Assembly: GCA_029239755.1 (NCBI GenBank)
Contig: JARBUI010000008.1
Span: forward strand, 1 to 64,000
Origin: Clostridia bacterium
GTDB lineage: Bacteria > Bacillota > Clostridia > Lachnospirales > Cellulosilyticaceae
Direction: 5' to 3'
Length of the DNA: 64,000 bases
Shown in pieces: positions 15,430 to 24,212 of the stretch. The notes under the pieces are model-generated. The model ran no database searches. It was given only the letters and a program-made list of their open reading frames with translations, and was not told the DNA's origin. Made by a program: the position numbers and the translations under genes. The first letter of the stretch is position 1, and every line of letters begins with the position of its first letter.

Positions 15430-15492
15430 TTAACTTATGATGGGCATTTTTGATTTTGCCTTGAAAAGAGTGCTGAGAACAGAACGTTATAT
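15428..15492 (+). other. Weak attC-like site
   Basis: AATTAAC (15428-15434), overlapping the stop codon, faces GTTATAT (15486-15492), 5 of 7 matching after reverse complementing. The ten bases AACGTTATAT at its right end are identical to positions 5-14. The interior is only loosely palindromic. Confidence 0.25.
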
Positions 15493-15541
15493 ATCATTCT
15501 GTACTAGATAATGGCAAAGATATTTCTTTGGGGAGGTAAAG

Positions 15542-16081
15542 ATGAACTTAGAAGAATTAAGACTAGATTGTGCAATAAAACAAAAGAAAGGATTGCATTT
15601 TATTTTAGCATCTATTATTATTTGGGGAGCGGTATTAGCTATCCATTTATCAGGATTGCCAATACTGACTAAGAACTTTTTGACATTTTGCTCTACAGCT
15701 CCGCTTATGCCGATTGCATTCATAATTTCTAAGATCCTAAAAATTGATTTTACTAATAAAGGGAATCCGCTAACTGGCTTAGGGATAATGCTTTCTTTAA
15801 ATCAAATGTTATACTTGCTTATAGCTATGTGGATTTATCCAACATTACCGGATAAAATGGTAATGGTTATTGCTATAATTTTTGGTGCTCATCTTTTCCC
15901 GTTTTCGTGGTTGTATAAGTCAAAAAGTTATGCTGCAATGTCAGTCCTTATATCGGTTTCAATTTTAATAGTTGGTTGTTTTTTTGAATCGTACATAGTA
16001 GCACTTACCATGATTATATATGAAATACTATTTAGTATATTACTGATATTTGAAATGAAAAAGATAAACACTCCTATCTAA
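15542..16081 (+). CDS. DUF7010 family membrane protein
   Basis: A 179-residue integral membrane protein with about six hydrophobic segments. It resembles the DUF7010 family: start MNLEELRLDCAIKQKKGLHF, then NFLTFCSTAPLMPIAF and a NKGNPLTGLG loop. Function unknown; homologues are scattered single genes in Firmicutes. GGGGAGG lies 6 bases upstream. It follows a spacer ending with the same AACGTTATAT as the left edge of the window, so it may also be a mobile single-gene unit. Confidence 0.7.
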   Translation: MNLEELRLDCAIKQKKGLHFILASIIIWGAVLAIHLSGLPILTKNFLTFCSTAPLMPIAFIISKILKIDFTNKGNPLTGLGIMLSLNQMLYLLIAMWIYPTLPDKMVMVIAIIFGAHLFPFSWLYKSKSYAAMSVLISVSILIVGCFFESYIVALTMIIYEILFSILLIFEMKKINTPI

Positions 16082-16486
16082 TCAATGATACACCACTTGC
16101 ATAGCAAAGTGAAAGAAGTTGGAGTAGGACTAAAGTAAAATGGAAAAAGTATAGGTCAAGGATGTATCCTTGATCTATACTTTTTCTGCCATTAATTGCT
16201 TAATGGAAGGCATATGGGCTGGCGCCCATTGAAGGGAAGCTAAGTTTTCTCTTTTAAAATGGTTTTCTTCATATTTAACACCTCAAGGTAAGTTTAACAT
16301 ATTTAAAAACAGAGTAAAATTTAAAAGCAAAGCTAAAATTTTGTTTTACTAAATATACTGAATTATAGTGTGGTCAAGGGATGTTTAAAATGATACAATA
16401 TAGAAAATATTCTAGGACTTAGAAGGTTAATGACCGTAATAAAAGGATAATCATTTTGGCGAAATTTAAAGTAAGCAGGTGTTTAA
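16082..16486 (+). other. Gap with terminator, hairpin and promoter region
   Basis: This gap has no gene. It holds the terminator at 16144-16186 and a perfect short hairpin ATGGGC-TGGC-GCCCAT at 16214-16229 without a T-run. A TACAAT at about 16394-16399 could be the promoter -10 of the following gene. Confidence 0.5.
16144..16186 (+). terminator. Bidirectional intrinsic terminator
   Basis: AAAAAGTATAG plus TCAAGGAT pair with ATCCTTGA plus CTATACTTTTT. The long stem is followed by a T-run on the + strand. Confidence 0.85.
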
Positions 16487-19099
16487 ATGTTAAGAAAAGT
16501 TTCCATTAGAAATAAACTTATTATAAGCATTTTTATAGGCTGTCTTATTCCCTATTTAATAGGCGGGCTATATATTAAAAACAAAACCGAAGAATGGCTG
16601 TACAATAACAATATCGAACATACCAACGTATTGCTGCGTCAAGCAGCAGAGCATGTGGATGAAGCAATTCTAAAAAACATAGATAACTTAGTATCGATGA
16701 TCACCAGAGATGAGCGTGTAATGCATGTGGATTCTACGATTAATGCGTATACTAATTATGACCCGGATACTTTTAAATTTCGTTTTTCGCAGAGTGAAAC
16801 TGAAATCATGCTATACTTTGCAACTATAAAGCACACTCAAGAGATTGTGAATATGGTTTCTCTTGGAACAGAACAAGGCGGGTATATTGAGTATCCAAAA
16901 TTTAAGCCTAAATCCCCGTATGACCCCCGTACAAGGGAATGGTATATGAGCGCCATTCATCAGAAGCAAACCCTTATATCAGAACCTTATATAACAAAAG
17001 TGACTCAGGATCTAGTAGTTAGTCTGGATAAAAGTATAAATTTAAAAGATAAAAGCATCGGTGTCGTAAGTGTAACGATTAGGCTGGATGATTTGATGAA
17101 AAGCATTAATGATCTAAAATATGGGAAAACGGGATATATTAATATTCTAAGTCCCCAAAATGCTTTTATAAACAGCCCAAGACATGAAGACTGGTTAATT
17201 CATTCAACGGACGACTTGGAACTAGAGGTTTTTAATACTATTGATAACTATCATGGTAAATCTTTTGAAGGGAAACTTGATGGGGTAGACAAGGTTTTTA
17301 ATGTCTATATTTCTCCTTATAGCGGATGGAAATATATATCGGTTATTGACAAAAGTGAGGTACTAGAACAGTCAAGGGTACTTACGGACTTATTAATTGT
17401 TATTTATTTTATTACCTTTTTGATTATTTTAGCATTAATATTCATTATCTCTAATTATATTACCAAACCTATTCTTAATATTGCCCATGTGATCAATAGA
17501 ATGGCAACATTTAAATTTGATAGATATGAAAATAAGACTTTGAAAATTTATACTCACCAGAATGATGAAATTGGAGAAATTTCAAGAGCTCTTAATAGTA
17601 TGCAAGAAAACTTTATTGAGTTAAAAAATAATATAGCTGCTATAGATAAAGAAATACAAAACATAAACATTGAAGAAAGATCAATTTATCAACTGGAATT
17701 ATCAAAAGCTAATCCCTTTGCTGGTATAACGAAATCAGTCAATGGTTTATTGCAAAAGGTACACAGTTCAATTGAACAAGCCAAGCTGTTTAATGATGAA
17801 ATTTTGTATAAGAATGAACTAATACTCTTTGTAGCTGAACACGACCCATTAACTAACTTGCCAAATCGTCGTAAGTTTTATGAAAAATTAAATAAGGTCC
17901 TTGCTAATGACAGTGCAGGGGCTGTGATTGTTCTTGATTTAGACAACTTTAAAGGCATTAATGATACACTTGGACATCTGTTTGGAGATCAAGTACTGCA
18001 ATATATTTCTAGGAAGTTGGAGGAGATCTCAAGTCAAGAAGTCTTTGTTTCTAGATTTGGCGGCGATGAGTTTTTATTGCTTTATGAATGTAAAAAGGGA
18101 ACAGAGGAAGTTCTTGCTTTTATTAATCAGATATTTAACTTGTTTAAAGATAATTTACTTATTGACCAAAATGAAGTTAAAATAGAATTTAGTATGGGGA
18201 TTTCGCTTTTTCCAAGAGACAGCAAGGATATTAATCAGCTCATAATGAATGCTGATTTGGCTCTGTATTCGATTAAGAATAGCGGGAAAAACAACTATGC
18301 TTTTTTTGATAATAAGATGGCAGATCACCTTAAATTTAGATTGGATACGAAAGAGATATTAAGAGATGCAATCACAAACAGCGGGTTTAAGATGGTATAC
18401 CAGCCACAAGTCGCAGCCATTTCAGGTGAAGTTATCGGCTATGAAGCACTTATTAGACTAAAAAATTATAAGTTGTCTCCCGCAGACTTTATAGCCATTG
18501 CAGAAGAGGATGGGCTCATTATTACGATAGGAAGAATTGTAACAAAGATGGTGATAGAGCAAATGCATAAATGGCAGCAAATGGGATATGGCTTAAAACC
18601 TATAGCTATTAATTTCTCAGCTGTGCAGCTGCATGACCCTTATTATAAGACGTATCTCTTAGATTTGCTAAAAATAAATGATATAAAACCGGAACTTATA
18701 GTTATTGAGATTACAGAGAATATATTCTTAGAGAATAAAGAAACAACAATAGCCTTCTTGAGTGAATTAAGGGCTCATGGAATCAAAATAGCTGTTGATG
18801 ATTTTGGGACAGGCTATTCTTCATTAAGTTATTTGACATTTTTACCTATAGACACTATCAAGCTAGACCGAACATTAAGCATTAAATTCCTTGAGCTGGA
18901 GAATATTGCAGTTATGGATAGTTTAATTGCTTTGGCGCATAGCTTAAACCTCAAAGTTATAGCAGAAGGTATTGAAGAACATGAGCAGGTTAAAAGACTT
19001 ATAGTTGGAAAGTGTGATGTGATTCAAGGGTACTATTTTAGCAAACCCCTTGATATTGAAGATGTAGAAAAGACTTACAATATGGTTTATGAAGTATAA
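16487..19099 (+). CDS. dCACHE-HAMP-GGDEF-EAL cyclic-di-GMP enzyme
   Basis: An 870-residue membrane-bound sensor. A first membrane helix (about residues 12-28), an extracellular double CACHE-type sensor with F-K-P-K-S-P-Y-D-P-R-T-R-E-W-Y, a second helix near 300-325 and a HAMP linker precede the GGDEF domain (motif R-F-G-G-D-E-F near 525) and the EAL domain (E-A-L-I-R near 652). The cyclase motif is intact but lacks the R-x-x-D product-inhibition site. EAL residues N-F-S, I-T-E, D-D-F-G-T-G-Y-S-S and A-E-G-I-E are all present, so both activities are possible. It stands alone between terminators. Confidence 0.95.
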   Translation: MLRKVSIRNKLIISIFIGCLIPYLIGGLYIKNKTEEWLYNNNIEHTNVLLRQAAEHVDEAILKNIDNLVSMITRDERVMHVDSTINAYTNYDPDTFKFRFSQSETEIMLYFATIKHTQEIVNMVSLGTEQGGYIEYPKFKPKSPYDPRTREWYMSAIHQKQTLISEPYITKVTQDLVVSLDKSINLKDKSIGVVSVTIRLDDLMKSINDLKYGKTGYINILSPQNAFINSPRHEDWLIHSTDDLELEVFNTIDNYHGKSFEGKLDGVDKVFNVYISPYSGWKYISVIDKSEVLEQSRVLTDLLIVIYFITFLIILALIFIISNYITKPILNIAHVINRMATFKFDRYENKTLKIYTHQNDEIGEISRALNSMQENFIELKNNIAAIDKEIQNINIEERSIYQLELSKANPFAGITKSVNGLLQKVHSSIEQAKLFNDEILYKNELILFVAEHDPLTNLPNRRKFYEKLNKVLANDSAGAVIVLDLDNFKGINDTLGHLFGDQVLQYISRKLEEISSQEVFVSRFGGDEFLLLYECKKGTEEVLAFINQIFNLFKDNLLIDQNEVKIEFSMGISLFPRDSKDINQLIMNADLALYSIKNSGKNNYAFFDNKMADHLKFRLDTKEILRDAITNSGFKMVYQPQVAAISGEVIGYEALIRLKNYKLSPADFIAIAEEDGLIITIGRIVTKMVIEQMHKWQQMGYGLKPIAINFSAVQLHDPYYKTYLLDLLKINDIKPELIVIEITENIFLENKETTIAFLSELRAHGIKIAVDDFGTGYSSLSYLTFLPIDTIKLDRTLSIKFLELENIAVMDSLIALAHSLNLKVIAEGIEEHEQVKRLIVGKCDVIQGYYFSKPLDIEDVEKTYNMVYEV

Positions 19100-19136
19100 A
19101 GCTAATACAGCTTTTATTTTAGAGATATAGGAAGTA

Positions 19137-19170
19137 AGCGCAGCGGTCAGAGACTTGCTGCGCTTTTTTT
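19137..19170 (+). terminator. Intrinsic terminator
   Basis: AGCGCAGC and GCTGCGCT form a stem with a 12-base loop, followed by seven T. Confidence 0.9.
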
Positions 19171-19276
19171 AGTGCGAGATCTATTTCGTATATTATACTG
19201 TAATATTTCAAATATCCGGTAATATGATTATAGTGTGCATTCAGGGTTTATTTACTTAAGTCTGGAGGGTAATAGG

Positions 19277-20416
19277 GTGAAAAAAAGAATTTGCGATATT
19301 TTAATGTGCGGTGTTTTATCCCATATGATATGGCGCAGTCATCAGGCAGCTAATGTCAAAGCTAATATCAAAGCAAATATAGCCGAATCAAGACAATTTC
19401 CATACGATATTGAAGTTATCGCGGAAAATTTGTTTATACCATGGGCTATAGCGATAAATGGTGGAGGCAAACTATACTTCACGGAGCGGTCTGGGGCTAT
19501 TAGGATGATTGAAGACGGTGAACTTAACCCTCAGCCCCTTTTCACATTTCGTACTCCTTTTGTAAGTCAGGGGGAAGGAGGGCTTATGGGCATTGTTCTA
19601 GATCCGAATTTTTCTCAAAACCATTATATCTATGTTATGCATACATATGCAGAAGGGGGCCAAATCTATAACCGTGTAGTCAGACTGGTTGAAGAAGATA
19701 ATAGAGCATCCATTGATCGGGTTATTCTAGATAGAATTCCTGGGGGACGCATCCATAATGGGGGAAGGATAAAGATAGGTCCGGATCAGAAATTGTATGT
19801 TACAACAGGAGATGCAGGGAATGCAATGCTGGCACAGGATCTCACAAATTTGGCTGGAAAAATACTGCGTATAGAATTAGATGGCAGCATTCCAGAAGAT
19901 AATCCCATTGTTAATTCACCTGTTTATAGCCTAGGTCATCGCAATCCTCAGGGTTTAGCATGGAATTCAAGAAATATGTTGTATGCATCAGAGCATGGGT
20001 CAAGGGCTCATGATGAAATAAACCTTATTAGGCCAGGAGCTAATTATGGATGGCCTCTCGTTCAAGGAAATGAGGACACCAGTGAAGTACCGGTGCAAAA
20101 GCCCTTGATACACAGCGGAGAAGATACATGGGCCCCTTCAGGTGTTACCTTTGTGAGCCAAGGACCATGGCAAGGGAAACTGCTTGCTGCCACGCTTCGA
20201 GGAGAAAAACTGCTGGCTGTCTCGCTTAGTGAAGAAGGGACAGAAGTGGAGCAGGCAGAATCTTGGCTGCAAAGCGAATATGGGCGTTTACGTGAGGTTA
20301 TTCAGGCAGACGATGGGTCAATTTATCTAACAACAAGCAATAGGGATGGCAGAGGCAATCCTGATAGAACTGATGATAGAATTATCCGGCTCATTCCGAA
20401 AAGAAGTGATATTTAA
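19277..20416 (+). CDS. PQQ-dependent sugar dehydrogenase (glucose/sorbosone dehydrogenase family)
   Basis: A 379-residue six-bladed beta-propeller of the soluble glucose/sorbosone dehydrogenase family. Typical blocks are IPWAIAI...G-K-L-Y-F-T-E-R, G-E-G-G-L-M-G, R-I-H-N-G-G-R-I, L-G-H-R-N-P-Q-G-L-A-W and the late H-D-E-I-N...G-A-N-Y-G-W-P. Enzymes of this family oxidise sugars using pyrroloquinoline quinone; the cofactor is imported or absent in most Clostridia, so the activity is uncertain. GTG 19277 follows GGAGGG; a short hydrophobic start (MCGVLSHMIW) is a weak signal peptide, so it may be exported. Terminators and gaps isolate it from its neighbours. Confidence 0.85.
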   Translation: MKKRICDILMCGVLSHMIWRSHQAANVKANIKANIAESRQFPYDIEVIAENLFIPWAIAINGGGKLYFTERSGAIRMIEDGELNPQPLFTFRTPFVSQGEGGLMGIVLDPNFSQNHYIYVMHTYAEGGQIYNRVVRLVEEDNRASIDRVILDRIPGGRIHNGGRIKIGPDQKLYVTTGDAGNAMLAQDLTNLAGKILRIELDGSIPEDNPIVNSPVYSLGHRNPQGLAWNSRNMLYASEHGSRAHDEINLIRPGANYGWPLVQGNEDTSEVPVQKPLIHSGEDTWAPSGVTFVSQGPWQGKLLAATLRGEKLLAVSLSEEGTEVEQAESWLQSEYGRLREVIQADDGSIYLTTSNRDGRGNPDRTDDRIIRLIPKRSDI

Positions 20417-20522
20417 GGTGTATGAAAGATAGCAAAAATTGAGAGATTTTGTTTGAATAGGGTGATAGGCATAATGGAATATGCTATAATGAGGACAAGA
20501 TAAAAATCAGGGGGAAATTGAT

Positions 20523-21239
20523 ATGTCACTCAATGTGGCTTTTTTAATCTTGTTATTGCTTATAGTTATATATATTATTTTTATTGAAATATTTACAGTT
20601 GTTTTTATGCTTACTGGTATGTCTCATACTAGAGCCAGATTTCAAGTTATTTCTCTGCTTACAAGCTGTGGTTTTACAACAGCAGAAAGTGAAATTGTCG
20701 TCTCTTCGAGAACAAGGAGAAAAATCGCGATTACTATTATGATTTTTGGCAATTTGTTTAATGTATCGGTGGTTTCGCTGCTAGTTAATACCATCATGTC
20801 TTTTTCGAAGAGACATAGTTTCAGCGTACTTCAAGCGACTTCATATCTGATTGTTTTTGTGGTATTTATCGCAATTATAAAAAGAGTTCCTTGGGTTAGA
20901 GTTACATTTGATAAAGTGGTTAAGAGGATAGCAACAAAGGTCATGTTTAATAAGAATTCTAACCCCTTGCTGATACTTGATAATTTTCATGGATTTGTCA
21001 TTGTAGAGGTAAAAGTGATTGAAGTTCCTAAGAAGTTTAATAATAAGACACTTTTAGAATCTAGAATTAGTAAAGACTATGGTATAAGGATATTAGCTAT
21101 AAAAAGAGATGATAGAACAATTGGAGATATTTCCATGGATGAGATGATTATAAAAAATGATAGAATGATTGTTTATGGACCATTAGCCAATATTGTTGAA
21201 GTATTTGGGCAGCAGCCTTCTTACTATAGCAGCAGGTAA
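20523..21239 (+). CDS. Membrane protein with C-terminal TrkA_C (RCK_C) domain
   Basis: A 238-residue protein. The first 125 residues contain about three membrane segments, with L-L-T-S-C-G-F-T-T at about 45-53, which recalls TrkH/KtrB pore sequence but is far too short for a channel. Residues about 155-235 form a TrkA_C domain (F-V-I-V-E-V ... I-L-A-I-K-R-D ... D-R-M-I-V-Y-G), which binds small ligands such as cyclic dinucleotides in some proteins. Role unknown, possibly ion-transport regulation. TATAAT at 20485-20490 and GGGGGAAATT ahead of the ATG support its start. Confidence 0.75.
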   Translation: MSLNVAFLILLLLIVIYIIFIEIFTVVFMLTGMSHTRARFQVISLLTSCGFTTAESEIVVSSRTRRKIAITIMIFGNLFNVSVVSLLVNTIMSFSKRHSFSVLQATSYLIVFVVFIAIIKRVPWVRVTFDKVVKRIATKVMFNKNSNPLLILDNFHGFVIVEVKVIEVPKKFNNKTLLESRISKDYGIRILAIKRDDRTIGDISMDEMIIKNDRMIVYGPLANIVEVFGQQPSYYSSR

Positions 21240-21258
21240 TAGCGGGAAATAGATTTAT

Positions 21259-21292
21259 AAAAAGTATAGCTGTGGTGAGCTATACTTTTTTT
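21259..21292 (+). terminator. Intrinsic terminator, possibly bidirectional
   Basis: AAAAAGTATAGCT and AGCTATACTTTTTTT form a 13-base stem around GTGGTG, between two convergent genes. Confidence 0.9.
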
Positions 21293-21329
21293 GTGATGAA
21301 CTTTTCCTTTTTTATACAATTGTTAGATG

Positions 21330-22742
21330 CTAGAACTTCAAGAAAGCCTGAAAAATCCTATTAATGCGGTCCGATTCTTCTTGGGTATCCATTTCACAAA
21401 AGATGCGAAGGAGCGGTTCGGTTCCTGAAAAACGACATATAATCCACCCGCCGTTTTTAAAGTAAACCTTACAGCCATCTCTATAAGACACTTTTTCAAT
21501 TTCGAGATCAAAGTCAGGCAAGTTTCTTTTTTCAAAAAGAAGCTTTGTAAGTATTTCTTTATGTTCTTGGGTCATGAGATAGTCAAATTCACTCATGATA
21601 AAGCTGCCGTACTTTTGGTGAATGTCATTTAATGTTTCCGAAAGTGGTTTGCCGATGACACTAACCATCTCTGTTAAAAGAGCACCCGCATAGACACCGT
21701 CTTTTCCGCGAATATGTCCCCTAACAGTTAATCCTCCTGAGGATTCTCCGCCTATAATCGCATTAGTTTCCTCCATTTTAGAGGAGATGTGTTTAAAGCC
21801 AACAGGGACTTCATAGCATAGTTCACCAAAACTTTCTGCCATCTTATCCAGGCAGTGAGTAGTGGCAATGTTCCGCACGACTGCACCTTTCCAGCCTTTA
21901 AACTGATGCAGGTAGTAGTACAGCAGCACCAAGATGTCATTGGGATGGATAAACGTACCGCTTGAATCGATAAGGCCGATGCGGTCTGCATCGCCATCAG
22001 TTGCAATCCCTAAATCGTAGCCCCCCTGTACTACAAGTTGTGAGAGCTGAACAAGAGTCTTACTGTTAGGGGAGGGCAGCCTGCCGCCAAAAAGAGTATC
22101 GTGACGGTCATGAATAACTTCTACACTGCAGCGACAAGTCATCAATATGGTTTGAAGAGTTGTCTTACTGACTCCATACATAGGGTCAAGCAGGACCTTA
22201 AGCCCTCGCTCTTTGATTGCATCTTTATTAATGAGGTGCAAAATACTGTCTATGTAAGCGTTTTGCGGATTGATTTTTTGTATGAGACCTAAAGCGATAG
22301 CTTTAGAAAAATCTATTCTATGGATATCAGATAGTGCAAGTTTTAAAATCTCATCTTCGATACGGCTTGTAACTGCTTCAGTTGCATCACGTCCTCCTTG
22401 AGTGAAAATTTTAACGCCATTGTACTCTGCAGGGTTATGACTGGCAGTAATGGCTATACCATAGGCTGATGTCTTTTCTTTGACCTCATACATAATGAGC
22501 GGGGTAGGAGCGTTATAATCAATAAGGTGCACGGGGATGCCTTCAGCGGCAAACACACAAGAAATCCACTCAGATGCAAGTTTTGATAAAAAGCGGCGAT
22601 CATATCCAATAATGATCGGTTTAGCAGATACGCCTTCTAGACGAATCATTCGGGCAAGGGCTGTAGCAATTAACTCCAAATTTTCTCTTGTAAAATCTTC
22701 TCCAATGATGGCACGAAAGCCACCAGTTCCAAATTTTATCAT
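21330..22742 (-). CDS. Phosphoglucomutase/phosphomannomutase family protein
   Basis: A 470-residue alpha-D-phosphohexomutase. The phosphoserine loop T-A-S-H-N-P places the active serine at residue 101. The metal loop D-G-D-A-D-R is at 249-254, the sugar-specificity loop G-G-E-S-S-G-G near 331-337, and the phosphate-binding R-x-S-G-T-E-P-L-L-R near 443-452. It interconverts hexose 1- and 6-phosphates; the exact sugar is not decided by sequence. On the minus strand, AGGAGGG lies 8 bases upstream of the ATG. It diverges from the ABC importer at 22980 across a gap that contains a strong palindrome. Confidence 0.9.
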   Translation of the reverse strand: MIKFGTGGFRAIIGEDFTRENLELIATALARMIRLEGVSAKPIIIGYDRRFLSKLASEWISCVFAAEGIPVHLIDYNAPTPLIMYEVKEKTSAYGIAITASHNPAEYNGVKIFTQGGRDATEAVTSRIEDEILKLALSDIHRIDFSKAIALGLIQKINPQNAYIDSILHLINKDAIKERGLKVLLDPMYGVSKTTLQTILMTCRCSVEVIHDRHDTLFGGRLPSPNSKTLVQLSQLVVQGGYDLGIATDGDADRIGLIDSSGTFIHPNDILVLLYYYLHQFKGWKGAVVRNIATTHCLDKMAESFGELCYEVPVGFKHISSKMEETNAIIGGESSGGLTVRGHIRGKDGVYAGALLTEMVSVIGKPLSETLNDIHQKYGSFIMSEFDYLMTQEHKEILTKLLFEKRNLPDFDLEIEKVSYRDGCKVYFKNGGWIICRFSGTEPLLRIFCEMDTQEESDRINRIFQAFLKF

Positions 22743-22860
22743 AACAATCCCTCCTGTATTGCATAACTAATTTGGTGTCATTCTATCACTAGCATAGATA
22801 TAACACAAGTATATTTATGTTAAAATGCATATATTTATCTAATATATCATTAAAAATTAT

Positions 22861-22906
22861 ACAATGTGACCAAATATTAAACAAAAGTACATATTTGTCA
22901 CGTTGT
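22861..22906. promoter_or_regulatory. Long imperfect palindrome in the divergent promoter region
   Basis: The left arm 22861-22877 (ACAATGTGACCAAATAT) and right arm 22891-22906 (ATATTTGTCACGTTGT) match over 15 bases with one bulge and one substitution, around a 13-base loop. No T-run follows, so it is not an intrinsic terminator. A possible promoter (TTGTAT 22903-22908, TAATAA 22925-22930) overlaps its right edge. It is likely an operator for the ABC importer, for the phosphomutase, or for both. Confidence 0.6.
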
Positions 22907-22979
22907 ATTCGTTGTTAGAAAATGTAATAATTAAATCAAGGAAAACGAACAAAATTTAATTATATGGAGGGAATAAGAT

Positions 22980-24062
22980 ATGAAAAAGTTTCTAGGTATG
23001 TTATTGGCAGCAACAATGATCGCTGGAACATTGGTAGGCTGCGGCGGCAGCACAAATGTTACCAAAGAGCCTAGCAAGGAGACGGGTGCCGAGGTTAGTT
23101 CGGATACAAGTAAGGAAGCAGAAGCGCCTAAAGACAATGCTAAGCGTGTTACTGTATACTCACCTCATCCTGCAGACCCGCTAAATGCAGGTATCAAAGA
23201 ATTTCAGGAAAAAACAGGTATTACAGTTGACCTGGTTGCTGCAGGTACAGGGGAGCTTTTAAAGAGAGTGGAAGCTGAAAGTGCAAATCCTCTTTGTGAT
23301 GTGTTCTGGGGCGGCGGAGCTGACTCGTTAGCAGCTTATACTGAGTATTTTGAACCATTTATTCCTACAGAGAAAGCAAATATTGACCCGAACTATGTAA
23401 GCAAGGACGGTATGTGGACAGGAGAATCTCCGCTTCCTATGATTCTTATGTATAACAAAAAACTTGTTGGAGAGAACGATGTTCCTAAGGGCTGGGGTGA
23501 TCTGGTTGATCCAAAATGGAAAGGGAAAATTGCTTATGCTGATCCCGCAAAATCAGGTTCTTCTTACACTATTTTATGTACCATGCTGACAGCATTTGGT
23601 AAGGATGATGGAAAAGGCTGGGAGTTTATTAAGAAGTTTGTTTCAAATTTAGATGGTAAAATACTTGGTTCCTCTGGAGATGTTTATAAGAAAGTGGCTG
23701 ATGGGGAGTATGCAGTTGGATTAACACTTGAAAAAGAGGCAATTAAATATGTTCAGGCTGGGGCTGATGTTGGGATTGTCTATCCATCTGAAGGGACATC
23801 CGCAGTTCCTGATGGGATTGCACTAGTAAAAGGAACTGCGAATAAAGAAAATGCAGAGATATTTATGAACTTTGTCCTCAGCAAAGAGTGCCAAAGTATG
23901 ATGGCTGCGGACTTTGGAAGAAGACCTGTAAGACTAGATACGGAAGTGCCAGAAGGACTTCCAGCAATGCAGGATGTCAAATTGGTTGACTACGACTTTG
24001 AGTGGGCATCAAAACAGAAGGAAGAAATTATGAATCAATGGAAAGATGTTATCGTACAATAA
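22980..24062 (+). CDS. ABC transporter substrate-binding lipoprotein (FbpA/AfuA class)
   Basis: A 360-residue lipoprotein with the lipobox L-V-G-C (Cys at 21), a Ser/Thr/Glu-rich linker and a periplasmic-type binding domain from about residue 50 (V-T-V-Y-S-P-H-P). Its class includes iron-binding FbpA, phosphonate-binding PhnS and hexose-phosphate-binding AfuA. The paired tyrosines FbpA uses for ferric iron are not evident, and no Fur box is present upstream, so a phosphorylated sugar or similar anion is the better guess. The divergent phosphohexomutase and downstream phosphatase support that. GGAGGG lies 7 bases before the ATG. Confidence 0.85.
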   Translation: MKKFLGMLLAATMIAGTLVGCGGSTNVTKEPSKETGAEVSSDTSKEAEAPKDNAKRVTVYSPHPADPLNAGIKEFQEKTGITVDLVAAGTGELLKRVEAESANPLCDVFWGGGADSLAAYTEYFEPFIPTEKANIDPNYVSKDGMWTGESPLPMILMYNKKLVGENDVPKGWGDLVDPKWKGKIAYADPAKSGSSYTILCTMLTAFGKDDGKGWEFIKKFVSNLDGKILGSSGDVYKKVADGEYAVGLTLEKEAIKYVQAGADVGIVYPSEGTSAVPDGIALVKGTANKENAEIFMNFVLSKECQSMMAADFGRRPVRLDTEVPEGLPAMQDVKLVDYDFEWASKQKEEIMNQWKDVIVQ

Positions 24063-24105
24063 TTTAGTGTTTTAAAATAGTATTCCGGCTTCTGAAATGA
24101 AGTGC

Positions 24106-24153
24106 GAAAGACCGCGTAGACAAGATAAATTATCTTTTGTCTGCGCGGCTTTC
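24106..24153 (+). other. Stable intercistronic hairpin
   Basis: GAAAG.CCGCG.AGACAA pairs with TTGTCT.CGCGG.TTTC in a stem of roughly 17 pairs. No T-run follows (CTTAAAGG). A hairpin between a binding-protein gene and its ATPase gene commonly stabilises the upstream message or partly terminates, giving more binding protein than pump. Confidence 0.75.
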
Positions 24154-24212
24154 CTTAAAGGGGAAATTACACAATAACACGGCGTGAAGCGCGAAGTAAA
24201 GGAGCTGAGTTA

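Noticed and set aside
22101-22292. Open frames on the opposite strand of the phosphohexomutase gene
   Set aside because: They lack ribosome binding sites and lie wholly inside a well-conserved gene.
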